Part shown: one piece after another, positions 30,172-38,980 of the stretch
Position numbering within the stretch: the first letter of the stretch is position 1
Layout of the letters: each line of letters begins with the position of its first letter
Source of the DNA: Azolla pinnata
Taxonomy: Eukaryota; Streptophyta; Polypodiopsida; Salviniales; Salviniaceae
DNA length: 39,637 bases
Assembly (NCBI GenBank): GCA_037176905.1
Contig: JBBBWG010033507.1
Span: 1-39,637, forward strand
Reading direction: 5' to 3'
Notes under the pieces: model-generated
Told to the model about the DNA's origin: nothing
Database searches by the model: none
Seen by the model: only the letters and a program-made list of their open reading frames with translations
Position numbers and translations under genes: made by a program

Positions 30172-30372
30172 GATTGTTCCTTACGTCTTTGTGTTGACTA
30201 TCGTGGTTTAAACAAGATTACAGTTCGCAACTGGTACCCACTACCTCTCATCCTAAAGCTATTAGATCGACTCCGAACTACATTACTCTTCTCTAAGATT
30301 GACCTTCAGGGAGCATACAATTTGGTGCGGATCAAACTTGGTGATGAATAGAAAAGCGCCTTTCGAACACGC

Positions 30373-31365
30373 TGTCACGAAATTACGACGAGGATATGTG
30401 AAAGTTGAGGCAGGACCCCACGGCCTCCGGCCAGAAAATATCAGAATCATGTGTTTCGTTAATCGGAAGAGTTGAAATGAACTAATCCCCAAGATTAGGT
30501 TCACAAGGCTTCCCCCGATTGACAAGGCTTCAGATTAAGATTTTTAAGAGTTTAGGAGAGAGAGCAGATTAGGGTTTGATGGGCCAATTTGAAAGAGAGA
30601 GCATATTAGGGTTTGATGGGCGAATTTGGGAGAGAGAGAAAATTAGGGTTTAATGGGCGAATTTGGGAGAGAGAGAAAATTAGGGTTTGATGGGTCTCCA
30701 GATATATATAAGGGAGACGACGAAGAGAGAGAGCGAGAGAGAGAGAGAGAGGAGCGCTATTATTATAAGAGCGGGGGAGGGAGGGACATGCGCAAACAAG
30801 CAGAGATTGCCCCCATGCAGGAGGAAAGGGAAGAAGAAGAAGAAGGAGAAGAAGAAGAAAAATGAGATGGCTTTTTCCCCTTTAACTAATTTTAGGAGTC
30901 GTCACTGTATTCGTATCCACATAGTCGCCTGCCGTATTCGTATGCGCTTTCGTTGAATTCGTCCAAACATGCCCGAACTTGTCTGCGCATACGGTCCACA
31001 CTCGTTTGCATACGGTCCATACTAGTTTCCGAAAAATTACAAAACGTGGACGCACCGAGCACAACGGAAAGTCACCGCCCGCACAAAGTGCTCCAGAGCG
31101 CCCCTAAAAATGTAGATGAACTATGTTTTAAAGACTGCTTATATTCTGCTAGATTCGAACATCGCTTGCTCATGTGGGATATCGCATTTTCCCGCCTTGC
31201 TAAGTCTTCTAGGTTCATTTATCTACAACTTTCACCGTACTTGCCCGATTCACATGCCATAAAATACTTTTGGAAGCTCTTGTGGACCTTAATCTCGCCA
31301 CACTAAACTGCTAAGCTAACATAAAATTATTTTGTTTCATATCGTGTGTGAAGAGAGACACGACA
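30373..31365 (-). mobile_element. ~1 kb LTR of a gypsy element (minus)
   Basis: On the minus strand it starts TGTCGTGTCTC at 31365, after a purine tract (GGTGGGGGTGAA), and ends TTCGTGACA at 30373. It breaks the RT of the neighbouring gypsy relic within FRTR. Contains a minus-strand TATATATATC (near 30701-30711) preceded by long CT runs and followed by 37 bp leader repeats. The 71-117 codon frames inside it are not genes. The right-hand target duplication is outside view. Confidence 0.65.
30569..30690. repeat. 37 bp tandem repeat (TTAGGGTTTGATGGG...)
   Basis: Units begin at 30569, 30606, 30643 and 30680: TTAGGGTTTGATGGGCGAAT then TTGGGAGAGAGAGAAAA. Each carries a telo-box-like AAACCCTAA on the minus strand, downstream of the LTR TATA, so it would lie in the RNA leader. 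Confidence 0.85.
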
Positions 31366-31429
31366 TTCACCCCCACCAAACCTGCACATCCTCCGGTATG
31401 TGCCAATTTTGGTGAGGCTTTTCTGTTGG

Positions 31430-31618
31430 TTATTTTACTTCACTGTCGATGCTCAAGACAAAATCGTCTAGAGCTTCGAATCCAATTTCAATTCTATCTC
31501 TTCTCTTAAAGATCTTGATTCTTTTACAAACAATTAGTAAGGAAAGCGGTGTACCATCAAGTTCCACCAAACGATATGTCGCATTATCTTCAACTTTCTT
31601 CACCACATATGGTCCAAA
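31430..31618 (-). pseudogene. Gypsy integrase C-terminal tail
   Basis: Minus frame: FGPYVVKKVEDNATYRLVEL, DGTPLSLLIVCKRIKIFKRR, ending VLSIDSEVK and TAA at 31430. This is the SH3-like tail that follows gypsy integrase cores. It precedes the purine tract and LTR at 31365 as expected. Upstream integrase is replaced by array DNA at about 31620. Confidence 0.8.
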
Positions 31619-31649
31619 CTGCGTTGTCGGACATATTCCCGCTCAAAAA

Positions 31650-31930
31650 GTTTTCAATTTTCCGTAACCTTAGCTGGAATGTTTCCGCGAGAATTGCCGC
31701 AATCTTATCCGGACCAATTATCACTACTGTATCTAGATGTTTATTCGCAACTCTTACCGGCACTTTTACCGCAAAATTGGAAATCCTTGCATTTTGCCGC
31801 GATTTTGTAGCAATTATTGCTGCGACTTTGCAGCGACGTTTGCCACAATTTTGCTGCTTATTTTCCAGGACTTCACCGCGTGTCAGCTGCATGTTTGTCC
31901 CGACTTATCCGCGTAATTACTGCAACAAGT
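31650..31930. repeat. 11-12 bp array (TTGCCGCGATT-type)
   Basis: TTG starts at 31794, 31805, 31817, 31828, 31840 and 31851 (steps 11, 12, 11, 12, 11); looser units lie to the left (CCGCGAGAATTGCCGCAATC). The repeat unit matches the 32.5 and 34.8 kb arrays. Confidence 0.75.
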
Positions 31931-32084
31931 GTGATAATCTCCCATTTCAGCTCATTTCAGGCAAATTAGGGGTATAACCAATTTCTCTAAGATATAGTTA
32001 TGTCGCAAATGAGGTTAATATATAATTATTGTAATCTAAAATAAAGTATATCCATGCAATTAGCAGAGCGCATAGAAATATAGA

Positions 32085-32425
32085 TGTATATATCCACATG
32101 TTCGTAAACAACCACATATACGTGTTAATACCCATGAAATATATAAAACTTTACGAATATGTATATGTGTATAGATATTAACATGCAATTATGTATCAGC
32201 CTTGTACAAACATAGAAGAATATACGTTTACAGTTTATCTACAAGTGGATCTACATGTATCTATGCAAATAACGTTGAATATGCTAGTATATGACAGTTT
32301 ACAAGAGAATATACATTAATCATGTCCATATATGGATCAATAGACAGAAATATTTGTTAGCACACATAAATATGCATGAGAGTATGTATAATTATATGAA
32401 TTTGCATGTTTGTTTGCATATACAA
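32085..32425. repeat. AT-rich minisatellite beside CACTA gene
   Basis: Degenerate ATATGCATG/TATACATGTAT units like those at 6-8 and 22 kb, here between two 11 bp arrays on the 3' side of the CACTA transposase gene. 31930-32085 has nothing recognisable. Confidence 0.5.
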
Positions 32426-32456
32426 ATGATTAGAGCCTAAATTTTTAGGGTTTGCA

Positions 32457-32672
32457 GCTATGTTACAGCAAGCACATGGCAATCTTCCAGCAAATACGCG
32501 GCAAAATTAGATTTCTATGTCTGTTGCTGCACCTTTGCCACGTAGTTGCCGCGTAGTTGCAGCGGAGTTGCCACATATTTGTCGCTAAATTTGCGGTCAG
32601 CTACCGCAAGTTTGCCGCTCATTTGCTGCTCATTTGCCACGCATTTGCCACTCATTTGATGCTCATTTGCCG
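32457..32672. repeat. 11 bp array (TTTGCCACTCA-type)
   Basis: TTG starts at 32524, 32535, 32546, 32557, 32568, 32579 (exact 11 bp), then 32591, and again 32612, 32623, 32634, 32645, 32656, 32667 (exact 11 bp). The left part (32457-32510) is in the opposite orientation (GCGGCAAA). Lies just 3' of the CACTA transposase gene, where CACTA subterminal repeats are expected. Confidence 0.85.
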
Positions 32673-32673
32673 G

Positions 32674-32701
32674 TTTAGGGTTTAGGGTTTAGGGTTTAGG
32701 G
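32674..32701 (+). repeat. Interstitial telomere repeat (TTTAGGG)x4
   Basis: Four perfect plant-type telomere units immediately abut the 11 bp array (the last unit TTTGCCGG runs into them). Confidence 0.97.
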
Positions 32702-34716
32702 TACTTTGTTGTATTCTTGCCACTACTTTGCCCAACTTTGTCGCAACATTGTATAAGAATGTAGAAAATTTTATTAAAACCCTAATGGACAAATAGGCCA
32801 TTTAACTAGAAAATCTACGATTTCATTGAATAATAATATATATTATGAATTGGTCAGCATAAGAATCAATTACAAGGAACGGATCAATATCGATAGTGAG
32901 GAATATATTAGTGTCTTCATCGATATCAATCATGTCCCCGAAACCTAACTCAATACATAAATTGCAGCTTGGTTCGCCATCCGCAACTAGATCTGGATTA
33001 GCTTCATCATCATCACCACCATCAAGTAGACTCCCAGTTTCGATTTGAGCTTCATCATTGTGGAGCAATTGCGCAGCAACCCATGATCTCGTACCTTCTG
33101 CTGTGGATGGGTGTGTTGTATTGCCATCCCTTTGATCCGACGTCCTATCTGTGTCCATCGGCAAATTATGTACATCGACCACCTGCCTCGATTCAGGCAA
33201 TAAGGAATGAAATAGTGATTTAGTACATAGTGCCATCGGGATCACGTACCACCACTTCTCATTATGTAGTACCGGTTGGAAAATGGCCTACATGACGTAA
33301 CAATACAAGTTTGGGTTAGGGTTTAGGGTGCATACCATAATTTGAATATAATCTTTGCAATGTTTAAGAACTAGCAGCTACCTGTTCACAATGAGATGGC
33401 AAGATGAAGGTCCTTTCCTTGGCACTGCAAATCCGCGTGGGGTCAATCATCGTAAAGCCACTGCCGTCTACAGTAATTCAACCTTGTGGGACCTTATCTA
33501 AAACATCTTTAAACCATCTGACATTGAAGACAAACACGTCGAATCTTCGATAATCAAGTTTAATGATGTTTTCGATAATCCCACAATATTCCTGCTCCTG
33601 TCCATCCTCCCCCTCATACGTGCCAATCACTCCACAATCTGCCGTATACCGGTTTCGATCAATGGCTTCAGTGTGGTAATGTGTGCCGTCCCACCAAATT
33701 GCATTATAATAAGTGCATTGCAACATTAATAAAACGATTTGTTTCAGACATGAGAGCATTTTTAGTATTAATGGTAAGTTCGGTATTAGGGTTAGGGTTT
33801 AGTGTACCGTATGACTATAACCGCGCGCATATTCCCACTCCTCTAGCGTTATGGCTGCACGATGCTTGGACTTATCCAATCTGTCCATCTCTGCATGCAC
33901 CCATTCAGCTGTGATTGTCAGCGGAAACTCGTTGATGTGGCTCGGTAGTGGTGCACGTCGACCAAAGTCATGCCAGATCTGTGCACACTCACTCTCGATG
34001 GAAACCCTAGCTGTATTGTACCTGGTGAGTTCAGAAGACAAAAGCTATTCATCTTGTAAGTTACAGGTTTATCGACCGAAAGTTAAAAATTACTTGTGTT
34101 AGAGTAATTACGAATTGTCGTTAAATGTAGATAGAAGAGATCTAAATCGGTTTAGGGTTTAGGGTTAACCTGAACATTGCCCAAAACCCTGGGAAGTCAT
34201 GCATTGTCCACATTAGAATTGCTCAAAGGTTGAATAGGCGATTTGGATGGGCCTTTGACATATCTCCTATTGGAACCCCTTGCAATAATATCTGTAGCTA
34301 TTCCACAAGTGGTGCTAGGTACACATCCATATTTGCGACCTTATACTTCCCAAGGATGAGGAGTGTTAACATAATATGACCCTTCTTGATCGCCATCTGT
34401 GGAGGTAGGTTGTAATTCACTAGCACCACTGGCCAAACACTGTATGAGCTACTTCGAAGCCCAAATGGATTCACTCCGTCCGTCCTGTATGATCGCATGT
34501 ATGGCCTCAAGTAGCGCGGTTCATCTCCAAATTCAGGCCAAGTACTATTGATATGTTGCCACGCTGGGGAATCGGCTGGTCTTCTCCACTTGCCATCTTG
34601 GCTCCGATGTGTTACATGCCAATCAATCAATGACACGATGGATCGACATTGAAACATCATCCGAAGTCTCGGAATAACTGGGAAGTGTCGAAGTACCTAT
34701 AATTTGCAAAGGGGAA

Positions 34717-34726
34717 GGGTTTAGGG
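34717..34726. promoter_or_regulatory. Telo-box motifs in CACTA introns
   Basis: GGGTTTAGGG at 34717 (intron 1, near its acceptor), TTTAGGGTTTAGGG at 34151-34164 (intron 2, at its donor), TTAGGGTTAGGGTTTAG at 33786-33802 (intron 3, at its donor) and GGGTTAGGGTTTAGGG at 33313-33328 (intron 4). On the sense strand all read CCCTAAA. Telo-boxes in plant genes are known binding sites of telomere-repeat-binding proteins. Confidence 0.7.
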
Positions 34727-34810
34727 TTGCAAATCAGGAATGTTGCAACAATTTTGCAGCAAACTTGCAGCAAACTTGCAGCAAACACATGGCAACAATG
34801 CAGCTTTGCA

Positions 34811-35012
34811 GCAAACACGCGGCAAACTTGCAACAAACTAGCTGCAAAATCGCGGCAAACTTGCAGCAATATCGCGGCAAACTTGCAGCAAAGTAGCTGC
34901 AAAATCGCGGTAAAATTGCAGCAATTTCGCGGCAAACTTGCTGCAAAAGTGCAGTAAACTTGCAGCAAAGTTGCTGCAACTTGGCAGCAAACTAGCTGCA
35001 AAAGTGCGGCAA
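34811..35012. repeat. Exact 11 bp array in CACTA intron 1
   Basis: GCAA (or GTAA/ACAA) occurs at 34811, 34822, 34833 and so on to 35009: 19 positions with an unbroken 11 bp step. Looser units start at 34756 (steps 11, 11, 11, then a 19 bp gap). Consensus about AACTYGCRGCAA. Within the unit, bases vary but the register does not. Sits inside the first intron of the transposase relic. Confidence 0.93.
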
Positions 35013-35793
35013 ACATGAAAAAAAAATTGTAAACAATATAGTTTCAGGCTAATGTTGCGAGGAACTTGCAGCGATGATATGGCTCGTTGATATCTGGCCT
35101 CTCCACACTTGGGGCATTCAGATAGATCTGCTAAATCACCTCGGAATAGCACACAGTCGTTGATACATGCATGGATTCTTACGTAGTCCAGCCCATGCAA
35201 TGTGATCATCTGCTTCCTTGCCTCTTCGCGCGTAGCTGGAAGACGATCGGGCTACGACAACATCTTCCCCATGAGACTTAGCAATGCATCCACTGATGCA
35301 TTACTCCATCCATACGATGTTTGGAGATTCATGATCTCCATCACTGCCCGAAGCACTTCGTAAATCGGTGTTCTAGCAGCCTGTAGTAACGTCGAAAAGT
35401 CGGAAGTGGGGCCTTCCTTTGCTTGACGTCCAGAACCTTGCCGACGTGCTGGTCGATGTAGATCTTCAATCATATCTTCCATATGTTGATTGGGATCCTG
35501 TTCTTGCGCCGCTAAACCCTCTAGATCATCCACTGTTTCATTCAAACGTTGTTGTACACGCGCCTCTTCTTCTTCAGCCTCTGCCCTTGCCCGCTTGTAG
35601 TAGTTGTCAGAACCAGGGAAGAGATTGAATAATTGAAAGAAAATATAAGAGTAGAGAAGAAGAGAGGAGAGTGGATGGATAACAAAAGAGAGTTTATTAG
35701 AATAGATTGAGTACAAGAGGAGTTGGATACAAGAAAAGCTAAAGGCTGAAGGTTGGCGTTGACTCGAACTGATTTGATATGATGTATATGGCT

Positions 35794-35803
35794 CTATTTA
35801 TAG
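35794..35803 (-). promoter_or_regulatory. LTR TATA box
   Basis: CTATAAATAG, minus strand, about 15 bp downstream of the nearest heat-shock module. Transcription from it would run leftward through the rest of the LTR into the CACTA exon. Confidence 0.75.
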
Positions 35804-35818
35804 GATTAGTCTAGAGAT

Positions 35819-35902
35819 TTCTAGAAGGTTCTAGAATGTTATATTCCTAGAATATTCTAGCATCCTCTAGAAGGTTCTAGAATGTTCTAGAAAGTTCCAG
35901 AG
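35819..35902 (-). promoter_or_regulatory. Heat-shock element array in LTR (copy 1)
   Basis: 35870-35897 has GAA(35870) TTC(35875) GAA(35880) TTC(35885) GAA(35890) TTC(35895), all on a 5 bp register, flanked by CTC (35865) and GAG (35900). A second cluster at 35819-35836 has TTC, GAA, TTC, GAA on the same register. This far exceeds the minimum of three modules for heat-shock-factor binding and is kept in the diverged LTR at 12.4 kb. Confidence 0.8.
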
Positions 35903-36057
35903 TTTTCTCTGAATACAATAATCACTATATCATGGAAAACTAGCCTTTAATATTTTATGTTCTGATAAGTTACTTCAATGGTTAGGCTTCCCTATCATGT
36001 AGTACGAGATCCTAGGTTTGAATCTAGGGGAATCCTAATGCTCATTGATTCTTTACA

Positions 36058-38410
36058 CTATCCCCCCTTATAAAACGACGAGTGGAAGGAGTCGTTAATA
36101 ATGCAGCCCAGGTTTGTTTGAATAGCGTCGATAAGAGTTTGAGCATTACAAACATCGACGGCTTCCCATGTGCGATCACTCGGAGAATAGCCCAGCCAAT
36201 CAACGAGATAATATAATTTGTTGCGCACAATTTTAGAATCAAGAATGGAGGCTACCTCGTACTCCAGGCCGTCAGCAAGTTGGAGAGGAGGTGGGGGCGG
36301 GACGACACGATTGGGAAGCGAGCTGCTATGACAAGGCTCCAGAAGAGAGCTATGAAAGACGGGATGAAGCCGTAAATTTGCAGGAAGATCAAGACGAAAG
36401 GTTGCATCATTAATCCGCTCCGTGATGACAAAAGGACCAAGGAATTCATAATCTAGCTTATCACATGGCCGAGTAGTCTTGATGTGGCGCCGTAACAACC
36501 ATACCCAATCACCAATCTTGAATGGAGAAGGAAAATGATGTCGATCTGCATGGGCCTTAAATTGGGCTTGAGCTTTCTGAAGATGTGAAGACAACTCAGA
36601 CAAAAGTTGTTGCAGGTGATGGAGATGCTGCTCCACGCTAGGATTTGGTGAGAGCGTTGGTATGTCCAAGAGACACCATCGAGGATGGTTACCACTATAA
36701 GCGTAGAAAGGTGTGATCTTGGTAGAAGAGTGTAGAGTGTTATTGTACGCAAACTTTGCAAGATGCAATAGATGACTCCAATCATCTTGTTGGTAATTGA
36801 TGAAGCATCGAAGATAGTCCTTAAGTGTTTGATTCGTGCGCTCTGTTTGGCCATCAGTTTCAGGATGATATGCTGAAGAGAGTTTGCAAGTGATTCGGAG
36901 CCCGTCACATAGGTGCTTCAAGAAGTGAGAGATAAATTGCGGACCATGATCACTAATAATGTTGTCTGGAAGACCATGATGGCGAAATACTTCCCGCATA
37001 ATGATGTCTGTTGTTTCTTGACTACTAATGCTCTTGACACATGGCAAAAAATATGTCATCTTGGTATATCGATCCACTACAATTAAAATAGCATCAAAAC
37101 CTTGTGAAGGTGGCAGATCTGTAATGAAATCCATAGAAATTGACTACCATGGCTTCCTTGGTGTCGGCAACGGTTGAAGCAACCCATAAGGATGATGCCT
37201 GGGCATCTTGGCTCAACAACAGATGTCACATGTGCGAATGTAAACTTCAATGGATTGCTGTAAATGAGGCCAGCAAAAGGATCGCTTCAATAGCTCCATG
37301 GTCTTGGCAATACCAAAGTGTTCAGCCATACGGGCATCATGACATTGCTCCAACACTTGAAGGCATGGTAATCCATCAGGGACGAAAAGGAGATTCTTGT
37401 AGAAAAGTAAGTTATCTTGCCGTTTAAACTCCTCATAAAGTCGAGATGATCCTGACAATGTGGAGCAAGATGCATCACAGGGACCAAGGTGGGCGAAGAC
37501 ATCCTTTGCAAAATAATCAGGGTGAAGTTGTTGTCAAATAGTATCAAGAAGACTTGAATCAAGTGGAGCGTTAGAAACCGTTGTTGCTTGTAGTTTTGTT
37601 GGACCAAGGAGAACTTGCTTTTGATTGTCGAAAGCTAGGTCTCCAAGGCGAGGTGCCAAATATGAGCGCCGAGACAAAGAATTTGCTTGCCCTTGTTGTT
37701 TTGTTGGACGGAAGATGATCTTGAAATCAAAATGACTTAAAAATTGCGCCCACCGAGCTTGTCGCCTATTTAGCACTCGAGCCGTCTGGAAATATGTAAG
37801 ATTTTTGTGGTCACTATAAATGATGATTTGATGAGGCGAACATTCCAAGAAATGTCGCCATTGCGCGAAATAGTCGGCCACAGCTAGTAACTCTTTGTCA
37901 TGCACCTCATAATTGATCTCCGTAGCAATAAATTTTCTTGAGTGAAACGCGACTGGATGTAACTCCCTATCTTCCCTTGGCTGTGATAGGATGCTTCCCA
38001 GTGCAAAGTCGGATGCATTTGCCTCAATGGTAAAATGGCCTCGCTGGATCCACATGAGCTAAGACAAGAGCTGATGTGAATGCCTCTTTTAACTGCGTAA
38101 AGGCTTTGTTTGCTTCAGGAGTCCATACAAAGGCTTGATTTTTCTTGGTGAGCTGAGTGAGCGGTAATACAATCTTCGAATAAGTCCGCACATGTATATC
38201 ATGCTCCGCCTTTGTTCTAGAGTACATAAGCAGATCATGTAGATAGATAATGAGGAATATATCTAGAAAATCTCGGAAAATGTCATTTGCCATATGTTGG
38301 AAGACGGTGGGAGCATTTGTAAGCCTGCAAGGCATTACGGTATACTCGAAATGTCCATACCTAGTGTGAAATGCAGTCTTCCACTCATCCCCCGATCGAA
38401 TCCGGAGAAA
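36058..38410 (-). pseudogene. Chromovirus (Ty3/gypsy) pol: RT end, RNase H, integrase, chromodomain
   Basis: Leftward from 38410: RT end GDEWKTAFHTRYGHFEY and MPCRLTNAPTVFQHM; the YxDD box appears as YLHDL. RNase H (37534-38055) has TIEANASDFALGS, INYEVHDKELLAV, YSDHKNLTYF and a KQQGQANSLSRRS end. The zinc-binding module near 37213-37350 has HDARMAEHF...TCDIC. The integrase frame 36058-37134 keeps all three acids: MDFITDL, IISDHGPQF and GQTERTNQTL. It then reads GDWVWLLRRHIKTT and a chromodomain, YEVASILDSKIVRNKLYYLV, DWLGYSPSDRTWE. Frame breaks occur near 38.03-38.06, 37.46-37.53 and 37.13-37.21 kb. The 358-codon integrase/chromodomain frame is open, so decay is moderate. The RT N-terminus, protease and gag are lost at about 38.41 kb. 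Confidence 0.93.
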
Positions 38411-38457
38411 GACTAAGATTTTACGTGGGTGAAGATGATTGGTAGGTTGTTACGTTC

Positions 38458-38876
38458 CACCGTTCTGGTAACTAGATTATGGCTCGTCGATAGATCCGGG
38501 AAAATCCCGATCTACGTAATTTTCCTTTCCGTAAGATCGTAAACTTCCGGCCAAAATCCCGGCTATGCGTTACTTCTGTAATTACGTAACTCTCCGACTA
38601 CGACAGACAGATAGACAACACGCACAAGAATCCACAGCAGATGGGTGCCAAGCTCTTCTTATATTCACAATAATCGGACTCTTTACAAGACAGACCCCAC
38701 GGTCTTATATACAACTTTGGTATCCTTTTGAATCACCGGAATCCTATTTACATATGTCAGTTCAGATCTAAAACACGACTCCCCGTTTTCCCGTAAACCC
38801 GAATCCCCTACTGTATTATTTTCCGTAAAATTACATAATTATGGCTTCGCCGCAATTCCGTAAATCCCGGCCAACA
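38458..38876 (-). mobile_element. LTR of another retroelement (minus)
   Basis: Minus strand: TGTTGGCCGGGATTTACGG at 38876 to GTAACA at 38458; ends TGTT...AACA. Contains TGTATATAAGACCG (TATA type, near 38705-38717) and several TTTACGG motifs. It abuts the truncated chromovirus RT. The coding tail at 38981-39637 ends about 100 bp before it, so it is read as that element's 3' LTR. No clear purine tract precedes it. Confidence 0.6.
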
Positions 38877-38980
38877 CTATGGCACGCCCGTGGAACAGTG
38901 TTCCACACGTCGAACCCATAGTAAAAAAAATCAAATACAAAAACAAAAATTACAATCTGTACACCAAGTACAGACAAGAA

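Larger units (their letters stand above)
27886..30380 (+). pseudogene. Ty3/gypsy gag-protease-RT, interrupted
   Basis: Gag starts with a coiled-coil MLDFTERFNQLIEAMHELQ (27886) and continues EPKVNLSDKFDGTRAHFRGF, AAQAWLPPLVK, KLYSFHQGMRLVSVNASEFR through frameshifts. The zinc knuckle near 28750 reads CPYYGDSTHLIRFF, with two Cys lost. Protease at about 29000-29060 has ALLDSGATTCFIDKK (catalytic D-S-G kept). RT begins EDFQDVFEKKN, PEHRPYDYTIDLQEG, EKGFIQHSKSPTGAP and KKKD, is interrupted by a solo LTR (29754-30171), and resumes [36 protein letters not shown] until a second insertion at 30373. Related gag scraps lie at 17.5 kb. RT catalytic residues, RNase H and integrase are missing. Confidence 0.9.
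32823..35604 (-). pseudogene. CACTA (En/Spm) transposase, TNP2 with DUF4216, multi-exon
   Basis: TNP2 proteins cut and join CACTA elements. Leftward from 35604: acidic N-terminal part (AEAEEEEARVQQRLNE), YGWSNASVDALLSLMGKMLS, TAG near 35252, then DYVRIHACINDCVLFRGDLA and CPKCGEARYQR (Cys2 knuckle). Intron 1 ends at 34697. The core exon 34170-34696 has LRHFPVIPRLRMMFQ, KWRRPADSPAW, NPFGLRSSSYSVWPVVLVNY and VYLAPLVE, with stops at about 34298 (TAG) and 34220 (TGA). Intron 2 runs 34022-34169; exon 33808-34021 (HDFGRRAPLPSHINEFPLTI); intron 3 from 33807. DUF4216 (DCGVIGTYEGE, YCGIIENIIKLDY, VFNVRWFKD) has TGA at 33478. Intron 4 is 33288-33381. The last exon has FQPVLHNEKWWYVIP and an acidic end at 32823. 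The middle of TNP2, with much of its catalytic region, appears to be missing. The 5' end is replaced by a chromovirus LTR. Confidence 0.9.
35605..36057 (-). mobile_element. 3' LTR of chromovirus (heat-element family), copy 1
   Basis: Starts TGTAAAGAATC at 36057 directly after the pol stop codon and polypurine tract (AAGGGGGGATAG), ends TTCTGACA at 35605. 453 bp. Contains an HSE array, TATA box and AATAAA (near 35693-35698, minus). The left flank GTAGT (35600-35604) is the candidate target duplication; its partner lies outside or is lost. Inserted in the first exon of the CACTA transposase gene, same orientation. Confidence 0.88.

Noticed and set aside
30953-31306. 117-codon plus-strand frame
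   Set aside because: It lies inside the minus-oriented ~1 kb LTR and has no recognisable domain.
31315-31325. CACTAAACTGC and other CACTA pentamers (for example 31727, 32718) as transposon ends
   Set aside because: Only the pentamer matches; the ACAAGG continuation seen at real edges is absent, and CACTA alone is expected often by chance.
34727-35012. Repetitive open frames on both strands (QQTCSKLAAN-like, FAASLLQVCR-like)
   Set aside because: An 11 bp repeat reads as an 11-residue periodic peptide in every open frame; no independent coding signal.
32457-35012. CRISPR-like array
   Set aside because: Units are 11 bp with no spacers of constant length, no cas genes, and the setting is a plant nuclear genome.
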